DNA from: Comamonas sp. BIGb0124
Lineage (GTDB): Bacteria > Pseudomonadota > Gammaproteobacteria > Burkholderiales > Burkholderiaceae_C
Reading direction: 5' to 3'
Assembly: GCF_003752175.1 (NCBI RefSeq)
Contig: NZ_RJVF01000010.1
Span: 62,001-126,000, forward strand
Length of the DNA stretch: 64,000 nucleotides
A model generated the notes under the pieces. The model worked only from the letters and a program-made list of their open reading frames with translations. It ran no database searches and was not told where the DNA came from. Positions 16,939-26,974 of this stretch are shown here, piece after piece; the stretch's first letter is position 1, and each line of letters begins with the position of its first letter. The translations under genes were made by a program, and so were the position numbers.

Positions 16939-19212
16939 TCAGAACGAGGCGCGCAGCGTCAGGCGGAAGGCACGCGGCTCGCCGTAGATGGCGCCCGAGT
17001 AGAAGCCGTACTGGCGGTAGTAGGTCTTGTCGAACAGGTTGCTGATGTTGAGCGTGGCGACCAGGTTCTTGTTGATGTCGTACCGCGCCATGGCGTGATA
17101 GAGCGTGTAGCCCTTGAGGTCGATGTTCACATTCGAGCCCAGGGTGGGGTGGCTGGTGCCGGTGGGGGCCTGGCGCATCGCGCTCTGTGTGGTCAAGCCG
17201 CCGCCGATCGTCAGCTTCTTCCAGGCGCCGGGCAGGCGGTAGCTGGTGTTGAGCCTGAACAGGTGGCGAGGATCGTTGTCGGTGGTAGGGCTGTTGGGGT
17301 TGTCGACCGAGAGGAAGGTGTAGCCGCCATAGACATTCCAATGCGGCGTGATGCGACCCGAGAAGTCGAGCTCGAAGCCCCGGGTCCGGACGCCCGACGC
17401 GCCATTGACATAGGCGATGCCATCTGCCTCGTTGCCGTTCACGTAGAGCGGATTGCCTTCGGCATCCCGGGCGATGGTCGCGAGATCCTTCTGCTTGGAA
17501 TAGAACACCGCCAGCGAGCCGTCGATCTGGCCGTCCAGCCATTCGCCCTTGATGCCGGTCTCGAATGCGGTTCCGGTCTTGGGGGAGAGGTAGTCGCCGT
17601 TGGTCTTGCGCTGGGTCTGGGCCTCGAAGACATCGGTGTAGCTGGCATACAGCGAGTAGTTGCTGCTCAGGTCGTAAACCGCGCCCAGGTAAGGCGTGAC
17701 CTGGTGGCTGAAGCTCGAGCTGACGGCTCCGTTGGCGTAGTTCGATTGCCATCCGAGCCGCGCGCCCGCAATGACGGCGAGCGGGTCGGTGATCTTGAAA
17801 CGATTGGCGACGTAGCCGCCATAGGTCTTCTGGCGGGTGGTGGTGTTGAGGCCGGTGCGGGTCGAGGTCACCTCGCCGATGCTGGAGCCGGAGGCGATGA
17901 ACTCCCGCCAGTCGCCGATGGCAAAACGGCTGGAGATGCGGTTCATGCACGAGGCCAGTGCAACGCCGGCCGCGTCACGGCACTGCAGGCCAAACGTGGT
18001 GGTCTTGCTGTCGGATGCGTTCAGCCCGGCCATGAACTGGTGCGAGCGGCCCGCGAACGGGTAGTTGCCGTTCACGGTCCATTGGATGTTGCGTGTCTGG
18101 TTGTCGCTCTCCTGGAACATGGTGTTCAGGTAGGCTCCGGTGCCGTCCTGGTTCCAGAACCCGCGGGTGGCGGTCGAGCCGCTGTTGGCCTTGGAGACGG
18201 CCAAGTGGTTTCTGGCTTCGCCCTGGGCAATCGAGCCGGTCAGGCGGGTGCTCCAGTTGCTGTCGATGCGGTGCTCCAGGTTGGCGAAGAGCGTGCGGGT
18301 CTCGCGCAGGCTGTAGCTCCAGTCGGCCGATGCGCTCATGCTGCGGCTGAAGTGCGTGGTGCTTCCGTCCGAGAACCAGATCGGCACGTTGGTGCCCCAG
18401 GTCGCGCCGTTGATGCGCCGGCGTTCAAGCTGAAAGCCCAGGCCGGCCCGGGTGTCGGCGCTCAGGTCGGCGGTGACGCTGGCCAGCAGGCCCAGCGATT
18501 TGTCTTGCTCGCGGTCGCGGAAACCGTCCGAATCGTCGCCGCTGAGCACCAGGCGCGAACGCACGCTGCCGTCTTGCGTGAGCGGCTGGTTCAGGTCCAG
18601 CATCAGGTGTCTTTTGTTCCAACTGCCGAAGGTCACGCTGGCGGCGCCGAAGCGGGTCTTGCGTGCTTCCTTGCGAACTAGGTCGATGGTGCCCGACGGA
18701 TCGCCCGTGGCGCCCAGCAGGCCGTTGGCGCCGCGCAGGATTTCCACGCGGTCGTACAGGTCCATGTTGAGGGACTGGCCCGATCCGGCGAAACTGGTCT
18801 CGCCGTCGATCTTGGCCCCGTCGACGCGGAAGTTGCTGATGGCGAAGCCCCGAGCGCGATACGTGGTGCGGACACCGACGTCCAACTGGGTGGCGCTGAT
18901 GCCCGTCGCATGCAGCAGCGCATCGTCGAGGGTTTCGACGTTCTCGTCGTCCATCTGCTGGCGGGTGAGGGTGCTGACCGATTGCGGGGTTTCGCGCCGA
19001 GTCAGCGCCAGCCCGGTCGAGGCCGAGACGGCGGGGTTCTCATACGACCGAGTGACCTCGCTGGCGTTGGTGATCTCGCCGCGTGCCTTGACCTCGACCA
19101 CATCGAGCTGGACGTCCTGCTGAGCCAGGGCGGCCTGCATGAAGAAGGCCTGTGCCGCCAGGGCCAGAAGGGCCGGCTTGACCGGCGGGCGCTGAAAACT
19201 TTTCCCGAACAT
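16939..19212 (-). CDS. TonB-dependent siderophore receptor
   Basis: A 757-residue outer-membrane receptor that takes up ferric siderophores using TonB energy. The ATG at 19212 opens a signal peptide (hydrophobic ALLALAAQAFFMQAALA, cut before QQD). The plug domain follows (RRETPQSVSTLTRQQMDDEN; DRVEILRGANGLLGATGDPS), then a 22-strand barrel ending in the outer-membrane sorting signal LTLRASF with terminal Phe. The plug sequence is typical of FhuE/FpvA-type receptors for hydroxamate or mixed siderophores. A Fur-like box lies about 20-40 bases upstream of the start, indicating iron control. A two-component system is divergent from it. No siderophore biosynthesis gene is in the window. Confidence 0.92.
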   Translation of the reverse strand: MFGKSFQRPPVKPALLALAAQAFFMQAALAQQDVQLDVVEVKARGEITNASEVTRSYENPAVSASTGLALTRRETPQSVSTLTRQQMDDENVETLDDALLHATGISATQLDVGVRTTYRARGFAISNFRVDGAKIDGETSFAGSGQSLNMDLYDRVEILRGANGLLGATGDPSGTIDLVRKEARKTRFGAASVTFGSWNKRHLMLDLNQPLTQDGSVRSRLVLSGDDSDGFRDREQDKSLGLLASVTADLSADTRAGLGFQLERRRINGATWGTNVPIWFSDGSTTHFSRSMSASADWSYSLRETRTLFANLEHRIDSNWSTRLTGSIAQGEARNHLAVSKANSGSTATRGFWNQDGTGAYLNTMFQESDNQTRNIQWTVNGNYPFAGRSHQFMAGLNASDSKTTTFGLQCRDAAGVALASCMNRISSRFAIGDWREFIASGSSIGEVTSTRTGLNTTTRQKTYGGYVANRFKITDPLAVIAGARLGWQSNYANGAVSSSFSHQVTPYLGAVYDLSSNYSLYASYTDVFEAQTQRKTNGDYLSPKTGTAFETGIKGEWLDGQIDGSLAVFYSKQKDLATIARDAEGNPLYVNGNEADGIAYVNGASGVRTRGFELDFSGRITPHWNVYGGYTFLSVDNPNSPTTDNDPRHLFRLNTSYRLPGAWKKLTIGGGLTTQSAMRQAPTGTSHPTLGSNVNIDLKGYTLYHAMARYDINKNLVATLNISNLFDKTYYRQYGFYSGAIYGEPRAFRLTLRASF

Positions 19213-19233
19213 CAAAATGGAATTCCCTCGGTT

Positions 19234-19250
19234 AATAAGAATGATTAGCC
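19234..19250 (-). promoter_or_regulatory. Fur-like box upstream of the TonB receptor
   Basis: AATAAGAATGATTAGCC resembles the Fur consensus (GATAATGATAATCATTATC) and lies just before the receptor start. The identical 17 bases recur at 19386-19402. Confidence 0.6.
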
Positions 19251-19385
19251 ATTCGGATGCGGAATGTAGTGGGGCAAGGTGCTGCACGCGTTACGCCTTG
19301 TCGCCCGTATGTATTGGAATGTTTTGGCGTTGGAAGGGCGCGAAGGGGGTCGCCGACCTGAGTGTCGGATTCATTCTCCTTTTAG

Positions 19386-19402
19386 AATAAGAATGATTAG
19401 CC
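19386..19402 (+). promoter_or_regulatory. Second copy of the Fur-like box, before the response regulator
   Basis: The same 17 bases, AATAAGAATGATTAGCC, in the same orientation, 26 bases before the response-regulator ATG. The exact repeat suggests both divergent units are iron-regulated. Confidence 0.55.
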
Positions 19403-19427
19403 GTTGGAGGAGGCCCTCGAGGCCGCC

Positions 19428-20186
19428 ATGCAAGACCGAAACATCCTGATCGTCGAAGACGACATCGACATGCGACGCCTGATCGCGCAGTACCTCGAAC
19501 GAGCCGGATTCGATGTGCGCGAGGTGGGCAATGCCCCAGAGATGCGGCTGGCCCTGGCCGACGGGCCGGTGGATCTGCTGCTGCTCGATGTGATGCTTCC
19601 AGGGCAGGACGGACTGGACATCTGCCGCAGGTTGCGAGGTGACCCGGACCATGCCTCGTTGCCCATCATCATGCTCACGGCGCTCACCGACATGCCCGAT
19701 CGCGTGGTGGGGCTGGAGATCGGCGCAGACGACTATCTGGGCAAGCCGTTCGAGCCGCGTGAATTGCTGGCGAGGATCAAGGCGGTGCTGCGCCGCTCTC
19801 CGCGCATGGCCCAACCGGCGGCGCCTGCTGCAGGCGTGGTGCCGGCCGAGCTCGAGGTGATTCGGTTCGAGGGCTGGGAGCTCGACACGCGTTCGCGTCA
19901 GCTGATTTCTCCGGAACGGGTCTCGGTCGGCCTGGCGAGTTCGGACTACCGTGTTCTTCTGTGCCTGCTGCGCCATCCCGACCAGCCGCTGAGTCGCGAC
20001 CGCTTGCTGACCGAGGCTTTCGGCCGCGAGCGCTCGCCGATCGACAGGGCGGTGGATGTGTGCGTGAGCCGCTTGCGTGCGCATCTGGAGCCCGACAGCC
20101 GAAAGCCGCGCATCATTCGCACGGTGCGGCATGAAGGTTATATGTACAGCCCGACACGCGACGCGGCGGCTGCCGATGTCCTGTAG
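19428..20186 (+). CDS. OmpR-family response regulator
   Basis: A 252-residue regulator. The receiver domain has the acidic pair DD at residues 11-12, phospho-acceptor Asp54 (LLLLDVMLPG) and Lys106 (GKPFEP). The C-terminal winged helix (about 150-245) includes SRDRLLTEAFGRERSPIDR, AVDVCVSRLRAHLE and a final VRHEGYMYSP. The ATG at 19428 is used; a TTG at 19404 is in frame but overlaps the Fur-like box. The histidine kinase overlaps its end by 11 bases. Position suggests control of the divergent TonB receptor or a wider envelope or iron response. Confidence 0.9.
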   Translation: MQDRNILIVEDDIDMRRLIAQYLERAGFDVREVGNAPEMRLALADGPVDLLLLDVMLPGQDGLDICRRLRGDPDHASLPIIMLTALTDMPDRVVGLEIGADDYLGKPFEPRELLARIKAVLRRSPRMAQPAAPAAGVVPAELEVIRFEGWELDTRSRQLISPERVSVGLASSDYRVLLCLLRHPDQPLSRDRLLTEAFGRERSPIDRAVDVCVSRLRAHLEPDSRKPRIIRTVRHEGYMYSPTRDAAAADVL

Positions 20187-21636
20187 CCGGGGCGTGGGTT
20201 CTCGCCTTCGGGCTTCGGCCGAGCGGGTCGTACGCAGGCTCTGGCCGCGCACGCTGTTCGGGCGTTTGTTTCTGATCCTGGCCTCGGGCATGCTGGCCGC
20301 GCAGTTCCTGACCAGCAGCATCTGGCTCAGCGTGCGTTACCAACAGCAACTGGAAGCGCCGACACGTGTGATGGGCGAGCGCGTGGCCGATCTGCTCGGC
20401 CTGCTCGAGCGCGGGCAGACGATGCAGGATGTCCAGCGGATCATGGTGAACGAGCGTTTTTTGTTTGCCCTGCACGACAGGCCGCGCGAGCGCGAGGCGG
20501 TGCGCCATCCCCGCGCGGGTGACGTGGAGGATCTGCTGAACCACGTGCTGCACGAGCGCCTGCCGCGCAGCAAGGCCGTGGCGCTGACCGGACTGCATCT
20601 GCGTGACGATCGAGGACAGCCGGCCGACTGGCTCTCGCTGCTCGGCTTTGCGGGCCTGTCGGTCGACTATGCCCTGCAGATCGAGCAGGACAGCGGGCAG
20701 TGGCTGTGGGTCGATGCCCGTCTGCCGCAGGGCTGGCAGACGCAATCGGGGTGGGCGGTGTTGTGGGATCTGCTGTGGCGGGTCTATCTGGTGCGCATCG
20801 CCATCGTGGTGGTGCTGGTGATGCTGGCCGTGAAGTGGGTGGTCAAGCCCCTGGCCGAACTGGCGCGTGCTGCGCAGGCGGTCGAGCGCGATGTGGCGGG
20901 CGCCTTGCCGCTGGCCGAGCAGGGGCCGATGGAGGTGCGCCATGCCGCGCAGGCCTTCAACCGCATGCAGCAGCACATTGCGGTCCATCTGGCCGAAAGA
21001 ACGCGTTTTCTGGCGGCCGTCTCGCACGATCTGCGCTCGCCGATTGCCCGCATGCGGCTGCGGCTCGAGTTGCTCGACGCCCCCGAAATCGAGCCCGTGA
21101 AGGCCAAGCTGCGCTCGGACCTGTCCAGCATGGAAAGCCTGATCGACAGCACGCTGGCCTTCATCCAATCGGGGCAACGCAACGGTCCGTCGCATCGCAT
21201 CGACCTGGATTCATGGGTGCGCAGTGCATGTCACGACTGGCAGGATCTCGGCGCCCGTGTCGAGGTTTCGGGCGGCACGGGTGGCGGCCAGATCGACGGT
21301 TATCCGCAAGGCCTGCGGCGGGTGCTCGACAACCTGATCGACAACGCGCTGCGTTATGCCGGAAACGCGCGTGTCGAATTGGCCCGGGTGGGCTCGCAGG
21401 CAGAGATCAGCGTGGTGGACGACGGCCCCGGGATAGATCCCGAGCTGCTGGCGCAGGTGCGTCTGCCTTTTGTGAGAGGCGAGGCCTCGCGCAATCCCGC
21501 GACAGGGGGGCATGGCCTGGGCCTCAGCATCGTCGAAGGCATCGTGACGGCGCACGCCGGGCAGATCGCGATCGAAAACCGGACGGACCGCTCCGGACTG
21601 CGGGTCAGGGTGACGTTTCCGTTGTCGAACGCATAG
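20176..21636 (+). CDS. Sensor histidine kinase (EnvZ-like)
   Basis: A 486-residue membrane kinase, partner of the preceding regulator. The ATG at 20176 lies inside the regulator's last codons. Two membrane segments (about 28-50, RLFLILASGMLAAQFLTSSI; about 200-220, IAIVVVLVMLAVKWVV) enclose a periplasmic sensor region of about 150 residues. HAMP follows, then the dimerisation domain with His284 (AAVSHDLRSPIARM). The ATP-binding domain has the N box DNLIDNALRYA, G1 VVDDGPGID and G2 GGHGLGLSIVEG. All catalytic motifs are intact. The signal is unknown. Confidence 0.92.
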   Translation: MSCSRGVGSRLRASAERVVRRLWPRTLFGRLFLILASGMLAAQFLTSSIWLSVRYQQQLEAPTRVMGERVADLLGLLERGQTMQDVQRIMVNERFLFALHDRPREREAVRHPRAGDVEDLLNHVLHERLPRSKAVALTGLHLRDDRGQPADWLSLLGFAGLSVDYALQIEQDSGQWLWVDARLPQGWQTQSGWAVLWDLLWRVYLVRIAIVVVLVMLAVKWVVKPLAELARAAQAVERDVAGALPLAEQGPMEVRHAAQAFNRMQQHIAVHLAERTRFLAAVSHDLRSPIARMRLRLELLDAPEIEPVKAKLRSDLSSMESLIDSTLAFIQSGQRNGPSHRIDLDSWVRSACHDWQDLGARVEVSGGTGGGQIDGYPQGLRRVLDNLIDNALRYAGNARVELARVGSQAEISVVDDGPGIDPELLAQVRLPFVRGEASRNPATGGHGLGLSIVEGIVTAHAGQIAIENRTDRSGLRVRVTFPLSNA

Positions 21637-21810
21637 GTTTGCTGCTTCTCGAGCGGGAAAGTGGCGGCTGCCGCGGGTGTTGTGTCCGGTCTGTGACGAG
21701 GAACATGACGGCCGCCATTCCGCATTTGTCATCGGGCTGCATGTGTCGCAGAGCCGGTGCGCAGCCGGATTTCATGGCTACACCGATAGTTCTCAGTTCA
21801 CTCCTTGCCG

Positions 21811-21864
21811 TGTTCCCACGGAACGTGTTCCCGCGTGACGGCGTCACGTAACGCCGTGGGAACA
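21811..21864. repeat. Large inverted repeat upstream of the sigma-54 promoter
   Basis: TGTTCCCACGG (21811-21821) pairs perfectly with CCGTGGGAACA (21854-21864). The loop contains a second small palindrome, GTGACGGCGTCAC. It could end the kinase transcript, but it lacks a T run; its place about 95-145 bases before the -24 element also fits an activator binding site. Confidence 0.5.
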
Positions 21865-21957
21865 TCTCCCACATGCTTGTCGGTTTTTTGAGGTTTCAAG
21901 GCCAGAAAAGAAAACCTTGGTATTCAAAAGAGGGGGGTTCCGCGTGTCACTGGGTCG

Positions 21958-21972
21958 TGGCACGCCGGTTGC
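21958..21972 (+). promoter_or_regulatory. Sigma-54 (-24/-12) promoter of the SD-repeat protein gene
   Basis: TGGCACGCCGGTTGC matches the RpoN consensus TGGCACG-N4-TTGC at every defined base, with the invariant GG and GC 10 bases apart. The expected transcript start is about 70 bases before the ATG at 22056. Confidence 0.85.
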
Positions 21973-22055
21973 CTATTCATAGACGTGAACGCGACGGGGC
22001 CGAGGCTTCGGCGTCCAACGGTCTAACCCTTTATTGATGAGTCGGAGATACTGCC

Positions 22056-25000
22056 ATGGCTGCACAAGCATCATTGAATTCCGGAACGCAGGCCAGTCCT
22101 GTTCTGGTGGCCCAACTGGGCTCGTCGTCCACGGCCACGCCGGTCGCACCGGTCGCTGCGGGTGGCGTGCAATCGGGCGTCGGAACGATCTCGGGTGCCA
22201 CCGACGGCGTGCAGATCATCCGCGGCGGTCAGCAGATCGGCGTCACCGGCGAGCAGGCTCTGCTGGCCGGCGATCGCGTGATCGTGCCCGAAGGCGGTTC
22301 GGCCAACGTCTCGTTCCCCGGCTCCGGTGCCAATGAGGCGCCTCTGGCAGGCACCTTCACCGGCGGTACCGATGCGACCATCGGCACGACTCCCCAGCCG
22401 GGTGGCGGACAGCAGGTCACGGTCGATCTGGCTGCAGGCGACCTGGTCGTCACGCCGGACGACGCCGCCTCGGACGCCGCTGCGCTGATGGTGACAAAGA
22501 ATGTGCCCGCCGCTGCGGGTGGCGGTTTTTCTCTGGGTGAATTTGCGTTGGGCGCCTTGGGTGGCGGCTTGATCGGTGCGTTGCTGGCGGATGACGACAA
22601 GAGCAGCAACAACGATGACGATAGCGACAGTGATGCTGATGCTGATGCTGATAGTGACTCGGACTCGGATAGCGATTCCGACAGCGACTCCGACTCGGAT
22701 AGCGACTCGGACAGCGACAGCGACTCCGACTCGGACTCGGACAGTGACTCGGACAGCGACAGCGACTCCGACTCGGACAGTGACTCGGACAGCGACTCCG
22801 ACTCGGACAGTGACTCGGATAGCGACAGCGATTCCGACTCGGACAGTGACTCGGACAGCGACAGCGATTCCGACTCGGACAGTGATTCGGACAGCGACAG
22901 CGACTCCGACTCGGACAGTGACTCGGACAGCGACAGCGACTCCGACTCGGACAGTGACTCGGACAGCGACAGCGACTCCGATTCGGATAGCGACTCGGAC
23001 AGCGACAGCGACTCCGACTCGGACAGTGACTCGGACAGCGACAGCGACTCCGACTCGGACAGCGACTCGGACAGCGACAGCGATTCCGACTCGGACAGTG
23101 ATTCGGACAGCGACAGCGACTCCGACTCGGACAGCGACTCGGACAGCGACAGCGACTCCGACTCGGACAGCGACTCGGACAGCGACAGCGACTCCGATTC
23201 GGACAGTGACTCGGACAGCGACAGCGACTCCGATTCGGACAGTGACTCGGACAGCGACAGCGACTCCGACTCGGATAGCGATTCCGACAGCGACTCCGAC
23301 TCGGATAGTGACTCGGACAGCGACAGCGACTCCGATTCGGATAGCGACTCGGACAGCGACAGTGACTCGGACTCGGATAGCGATTCCGACAGCGACTCGG
23401 ACTCCGACTCGGATAGCGATGACGAGGGCAGCGGCCTGATCGACACCGTGCAGGATGTCCTGAACAACCTGACCGACCAGACCCTGGCTGCACCTCTGGC
23501 TCAGTTGATCAACAACCTCGTGAGCCCCGATGGCGGCACGCTGGCGGGCCTGACGAATGCGCTCAACCAACTGACCAACACCGAGACCGGCGCGCTGGGA
23601 CCCTTGACCGAGCTGGTCAATGGACTCATCAACACGGAAAACGAAGGACTCGAGCCCCTGGTCTCTGCTCTGCAGCAGATCATCGGTGGCCTGGACGACA
23701 ACGGCGGCCTGCTGGGTGGCTTGCTGGGCAGCGGCGGCCTGCTGGGCGGTCTGCTGGGTGACGCCGGCCTGGGCGGCTTGCTGGGCGGTCTGCTGGGTGG
23801 CGGACTGGGCGGTGGTGGCGGCGGTTCCGGCGAAGGCGTCGTGTCGACGGTACAAGAGGCTCTGGCTTCGATCACCGATCAGACCGCTGTCGCGCCGCTG
23901 ACCGACCTCATCAACAGCCTGGTCGATCCCGACACCGGCACGGCAGCCGGCATCACCGGTGCCCTGGAAGACCTCACCGCCACCGATGGCGGACTGGCTG
24001 CCCTGGGCGAGCTGGTGGTGGCCCTGACCACCGCCGACAACGCTGCTCTGGCTCCGTTGACCGATGCGCTGGCCGAACTGCTGCAAGGTGTTTCGGGCAA
24101 CGAAGGCACACCTCTGGGCGACATCGTCTCCGGCCTGCTGGGCGAAGACGGCGCACTGGCCGATCTGCTGGCCGACGGTGGACTGGGTGACCTGCTGGGT
24201 GGCCTGCTGCCTGGCGGCACCGGTGGCGATGGCGACGGTCTGATCACCACGGTCCAGGACGCGCTGGCCACCATCACCGATCAGACGGCGCTGGCGCCCC
24301 TGACCGAGCTGGTCGACACGCTGCTGAACCCCGATACGGGCGTGCTGGGCGGTCTCACATCGACCCTTGAAGACCTGACCAGCAGCACCGGCGGCCTGGC
24401 TGCGCTGGACGATCTGGTCGATGCACTGCTGACCTCTGACAACGCAGCCCTGGCACCGGTCACTGCAGCGCTCAATGACATCCTGCAAGGCCTGACCGGC
24501 AGCCCCAACTCGCCCATCGGCCAAGTGCTCGAAGGCGTGCTGGGCAACGACGGCCCCCTTGCCAGTCTGCTGGGCGATGCCGGACTGGGCGGATTGCTCG
24601 GTGGCCTGCTGGGTAACGGCGGATTGGTCGGCGGCCTGCTGGGCAACGATGGACTGGTCGGCGGTCTGCTGGGCAGCGAAGGACTGCTGGGTGGTCTGCT
24701 GGGCGGCGGTACGACCACGGGCAACGGCGTGCTGGCTCCCGTCAACGACCTGGTCGCCTCGGCTGGCGACACCGTGGGCAACCTGCCCGTGGTGGGCGAT
24801 CTGCTGGGTGGTGCGCTCGACCCCGTGCAAGATGTGGTGGGCGAAGTCACCGGAACGGTCGGCGACCTGCTGTCGCCCATCGTCGGCGGCGACTTCGATC
24901 CCGGCAACAGCAACACGCTGGATCCGGTCGACGACGTGGTCACCACGGTCACCGATGGCGTGGGCGATCTGCTGACGCCGGTGGTCGACGGCCTGCTGGG

Positions 25001-26885
25001 TGCAGGCGCCACCAGCGGTCTGCTGGATCCGGTCACCGAACAGGTCGACTATGTCACCGACGCGGTTTCCGGCCTGCTCGACAACGTCGTCGGTGGCCTG
25101 CTGCCCGAAGGTGGCGGCAGCGAAGGCGACGCCGCGCTGCTCGATCCCGTCGACACCCTGGTCGGCAATATCGGCGACACCCTGACGGGTGCACCGGTTG
25201 TCGGTGATCTGCTGGGCGGTGTGATCGCCCCGGTCGCCGAGGTGACCGACAGCGTGACCGATGTGGTCGGCGACCTGCTCGCACCTCTGGTGGGCGGTGG
25301 ATTCGATCCCGACAACAGCAACACGCTGGATCCGGTCGACGACGTGGTCACCACGGTCACCGATGGCGTGGGCGATCTGCTGACGCCGGTGGTCGACGGC
25401 CTGCTGGGTGCAGGTGCCACCAGTGGTCTGCTGGATCCGGTCACCGAACAGGTCGACTACGTGACCGATGCCGTGTCGGGCCTGCTCGACAACGTGGTCG
25501 GCGGTCTGCTGCCGACGACAGGCGGCGGCGACGGCGACGCGCTGCTCGACCCCACCGACACGCTGGTCGGCAACGTGGGCGACGCACTCTCCGGTGCGCC
25601 GGTCGTTGGCGGTCTGCTGGCCGGTGTCGTTGCACCGGTGGTCGACGTCACCGACAGCGTGACCGATGTGGTGAGCGATCTGCTGGCACCGGTGTTCGGC
25701 GACAGCTTCACGGTCGACAACCCGAATGTGCTGGACCCCGTCGATGGCGTGGTCGGTACCGTGACGGGCGCCGTAGGCGGTCTTGTGACGCCGGTTCTGG
25801 ATGGCGTGTTGGGTACCGGCGTGACCAACGGCGTGCTGGCACCGGTCGTCGACCAAGTCGACTACGTGACGGACGGCGTTGCCCATGTGGTGGACACCGT
25901 TCTGGGCGGTGACCTGCTGGGTGGTTTGGTCGGCGGCGACCTGCTGGGTGGCGACCTGCTCGGCGGTGTGCTGGGAGAAGACGGCCTGGTGGGCGGTCTG
26001 ATCGGTGGTGACCTGCTGGGTGGTGACCTGCTTGGCGGCGTGCTGGGAGAAGACGGCCTGGTGGGCGGTCTGGTCGGCGGCGACCTGCTGGGTGGCGACC
26101 TGCTCGGCGGTGTGCTGGGAGAAGACGGCTTGGTGGGTGGTCTGATCGGCGGTGACCTGCTGGGCGGCGATCTGCTCGGCGGTGTGCTGGGAGAAAACGG
26201 CCTGGTGGGCGGTCTGATCGGCGGCGACCTGCTGGGTGGTGACCTGCTCGGCGGTGTGCTGGGTGAAGACGGCCTGGTGGGCGGTCTGATCGGCGGCGAC
26301 CTGCTGGGTGGTGATCTGCTCGGCGGTGTGCTGGGTGAAGACGGCCTGGTGGGTGGTCTGATCGGTGGCGACCTGCTGGGTGGCGATCTGCTCGGCGGCG
26401 TGCTGGGAGAAGACGGCCTGGTGGGTGGTCTGATCGGCGGCGACCTGCTGGGTGGTGACCTGCTCGGCGGCGTGCTGGGTGAAGACGGCTTGGTGGGCGG
26501 TCTGATCGGTGGCGATCTGCTGGGTGGTGACCTGCTCGGCGGTGTGCTGGGAGAAGACGGCCTGGTGGGCGGTCTGATCGGTGGCGATCTGCTGGGTGGT
26601 GACCTGCTCGGCGGTGTGCTGGGTGAAGACGGCTTGGTCGGCGGTCTGCTCAACGAAGGCGGTCTGGTCGGTGGTCTGCTCAACGACGGTGGTCTGGTGG
26701 GCGGATTGCTGGGCAACAACGGCCTGGTTGGCGGCCTGTTGGGTGGCAGCACCGGTGGTGGTTTGTTGGGCGGCCTGCTGGGTGGATCCAGCATCGCCCC
26801 GGTCACCAGCACGGTCAGCGAAGTGGCCGATACCGCATCGGCAACCGCTTCCAGCGTGGTCGAGCAATTGCACACCCTGGCCTGA
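22056..26885 (+). CDS. Giant SD-repeat surface protein, probable type I-secreted adhesin
   Basis: A 1609-residue acidic repeat protein starting at ATG 22056 with GGAG upstream. Residues 1-150 have no cleavable signal; 41-90 ([31 protein letters not shown]) look like the start of retention-type modules of large type I adhesins. A Gly-rich hydrophobic patch lies at 161-178. Residues about 190-455 are almost pure Ser-Asp. Then come three related blocks of about 130 residues, two nearly identical segments beginning [19 protein letters not shown], and ten copies of a 24-residue Gly/Leu/Asp repeat. The C-terminal tail is Ser/Thr/Ala-rich ([10 protein letters not shown] at the end). No RTX nonapeptides are seen. 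Downstream type I secretion genes support export; Ca2+ binding and adhesion are inferred from composition. Confidence 0.8.
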   Translation: MAAQASLNSGTQASPVLVAQLGSSSTATPVAPVAAGGVQSGVGTISGATDGVQIIRGGQQIGVTGEQALLAGDRVIVPEGGSANVSFPGSGANEAPLAGTFTGGTDATIGTTPQPGGGQQVTVDLAAGDLVVTPDDAASDAAALMVTKNVPAAAGGGFSLGEFALGALGGGLIGALLADDDKSSNNDDDSDSDADADADSDSDSDSDSDSDSDSDSDSDSDSDSDSDSDSDSDSDSDSDSDSDSDSDSDSDSDSDSDSDSDSDSDSDSDSDSDSDSDSDSDSDSDSDSDSDSDSDSDSDSDSDSDSDSDSDSDSDSDSDSDSDSDSDSDSDSDSDSDSDSDSDSDSDSDSDSDSDSDSDSDSDSDSDSDSDSDSDSDSDSDSDSDSDSDSDSDSDSDSDSDSDSDSDSDSDSDSDSDSDSDSDSDSDSDSDSDSDSDSDSDSDSDSDSDSDSDSDDEGSGLIDTVQDVLNNLTDQTLAAPLAQLINNLVSPDGGTLAGLTNALNQLTNTETGALGPLTELVNGLINTENEGLEPLVSALQQIIGGLDDNGGLLGGLLGSGGLLGGLLGDAGLGGLLGGLLGGGLGGGGGGSGEGVVSTVQEALASITDQTAVAPLTDLINSLVDPDTGTAAGITGALEDLTATDGGLAALGELVVALTTADNAALAPLTDALAELLQGVSGNEGTPLGDIVSGLLGEDGALADLLADGGLGDLLGGLLPGGTGGDGDGLITTVQDALATITDQTALAPLTELVDTLLNPDTGVLGGLTSTLEDLTSSTGGLAALDDLVDALLTSDNAALAPVTAALNDILQGLTGSPNSPIGQVLEGVLGNDGPLASLLGDAGLGGLLGGLLGNGGLVGGLLGNDGLVGGLLGSEGLLGGLLGGGTTTGNGVLAPVNDLVASAGDTVGNLPVVGDLLGGALDPVQDVVGEVTGTVGDLLSPIVGGDFDPGNSNTLDPVDDVVTTVTDGVGDLLTPVVDGLLGAGATSGLLDPVTEQVDYVTDAVSGLLDNVVGGLLPEGGGSEGDAALLDPVDTLVGNIGDTLTGAPVVGDLLGGVIAPVAEVTDSVTDVVGDLLAPLVGGGFDPDNSNTLDPVDDVVTTVTDGVGDLLTPVVDGLLGAGATSGLLDPVTEQVDYVTDAVSGLLDNVVGGLLPTTGGGDGDALLDPTDTLVGNVGDALSGAPVVGGLLAGVVAPVVDVTDSVTDVVSDLLAPVFGDSFTVDNPNVLDPVDGVVGTVTGAVGGLVTPVLDGVLGTGVTNGVLAPVVDQVDYVTDGVAHVVDTVLGGDLLGGLVGGDLLGGDLLGGVLGEDGLVGGLIGGDLLGGDLLGGVLGEDGLVGGLVGGDLLGGDLLGGVLGEDGLVGGLIGGDLLGGDLLGGVLGENGLVGGLIGGDLLGGDLLGGVLGEDGLVGGLIGGDLLGGDLLGGVLGEDGLVGGLIGGDLLGGDLLGGVLGEDGLVGGLIGGDLLGGDLLGGVLGEDGLVGGLIGGDLLGGDLLGGVLGEDGLVGGLIGGDLLGGDLLGGVLGEDGLVGGLLNEGGLVGGLLNDGGLVGGLLGNNGLVGGLLGGSTGGGLLGGLLGGSSIAPVTSTVSEVADTASATASSVVEQLHTLA
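22623..23420 (+). repeat. Ser-Asp dipeptide repeat tract
   Basis: About 800 bases coding almost only Asp-Ser. Ser codons alternate among TCC, TCG, AGC and AGT in a recurring order, so longer DNA units such as GACTCGGACAGCGACAGC recur throughout. This favours length change by slippage or recombination in multiples of 6 bases without loss of frame. Confidence 0.95.
24906..25470 (+). repeat. Long near-identical direct repeat inside the SD-repeat gene
   Basis: A segment of roughly 150 bases starting AACAGCAACACGCTGGATCC (about 24906) recurs 408 bases later (about 25314) with very few changes, coding [18 protein letters not shown] and the following residues. It indicates recent internal duplication or gene conversion. 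Confidence 0.8.
25932..26651 (+). repeat. Ten tandem 72-base repeats (24-residue Gly/Leu/Asp unit)
   Basis: Ten units at exact 72-base spacing, each containing [16 protein letters not shown] followed by DGLVGGL and I, V or L. Only scattered synonymous changes (GGA/GGT, GAC/GAT) and one Asp-to-Asn change separate them. After the last unit the repeat decays into shorter [10 protein letters not shown]-type units. Confidence 0.95.
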
Positions 26886-26974
26886 GTCTGAGCGGCTACG
26901 GGTTTGGGATTCGCGAAAGCATTCCAGACCCGGGCCGGCTCGGCCGACAACGTTTCATATCAAGGAGTCACACC

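Larger units (their letters stand above)
21637..22055. other. Regulatory region in front of the SD-repeat protein
   Basis: About 420 gene-free bases holding an inverted repeat (21811-21864), a GTCACGTAAC sequence (21843-21852) and a sigma-54 promoter (21958-21972). It drops in GC around 21870-21940 (AAAAGAAAACC), as is common around activator-dependent promoters. Confidence 0.6.

Noticed and set aside
22623-23420. Regularly spaced repeats resembling a CRISPR array
   Set aside because: There are no unique spacers; the repeats are a coding Ser-Asp tract in one frame.
22071-26873. A 1600-residue open frame on the minus strand across the SD-repeat gene, and other long antisense frames
   Set aside because: They exist only because the repeat codons lack stop-forming complements; the plus frame has a promoter, RBS and domain structure.
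23440-26885. RTX calcium-binding nonapeptides in the repeat protein
   Set aside because: GGxGxDxxx units are not found; the Gly/Asp-rich repeats have a different 24-residue pattern.
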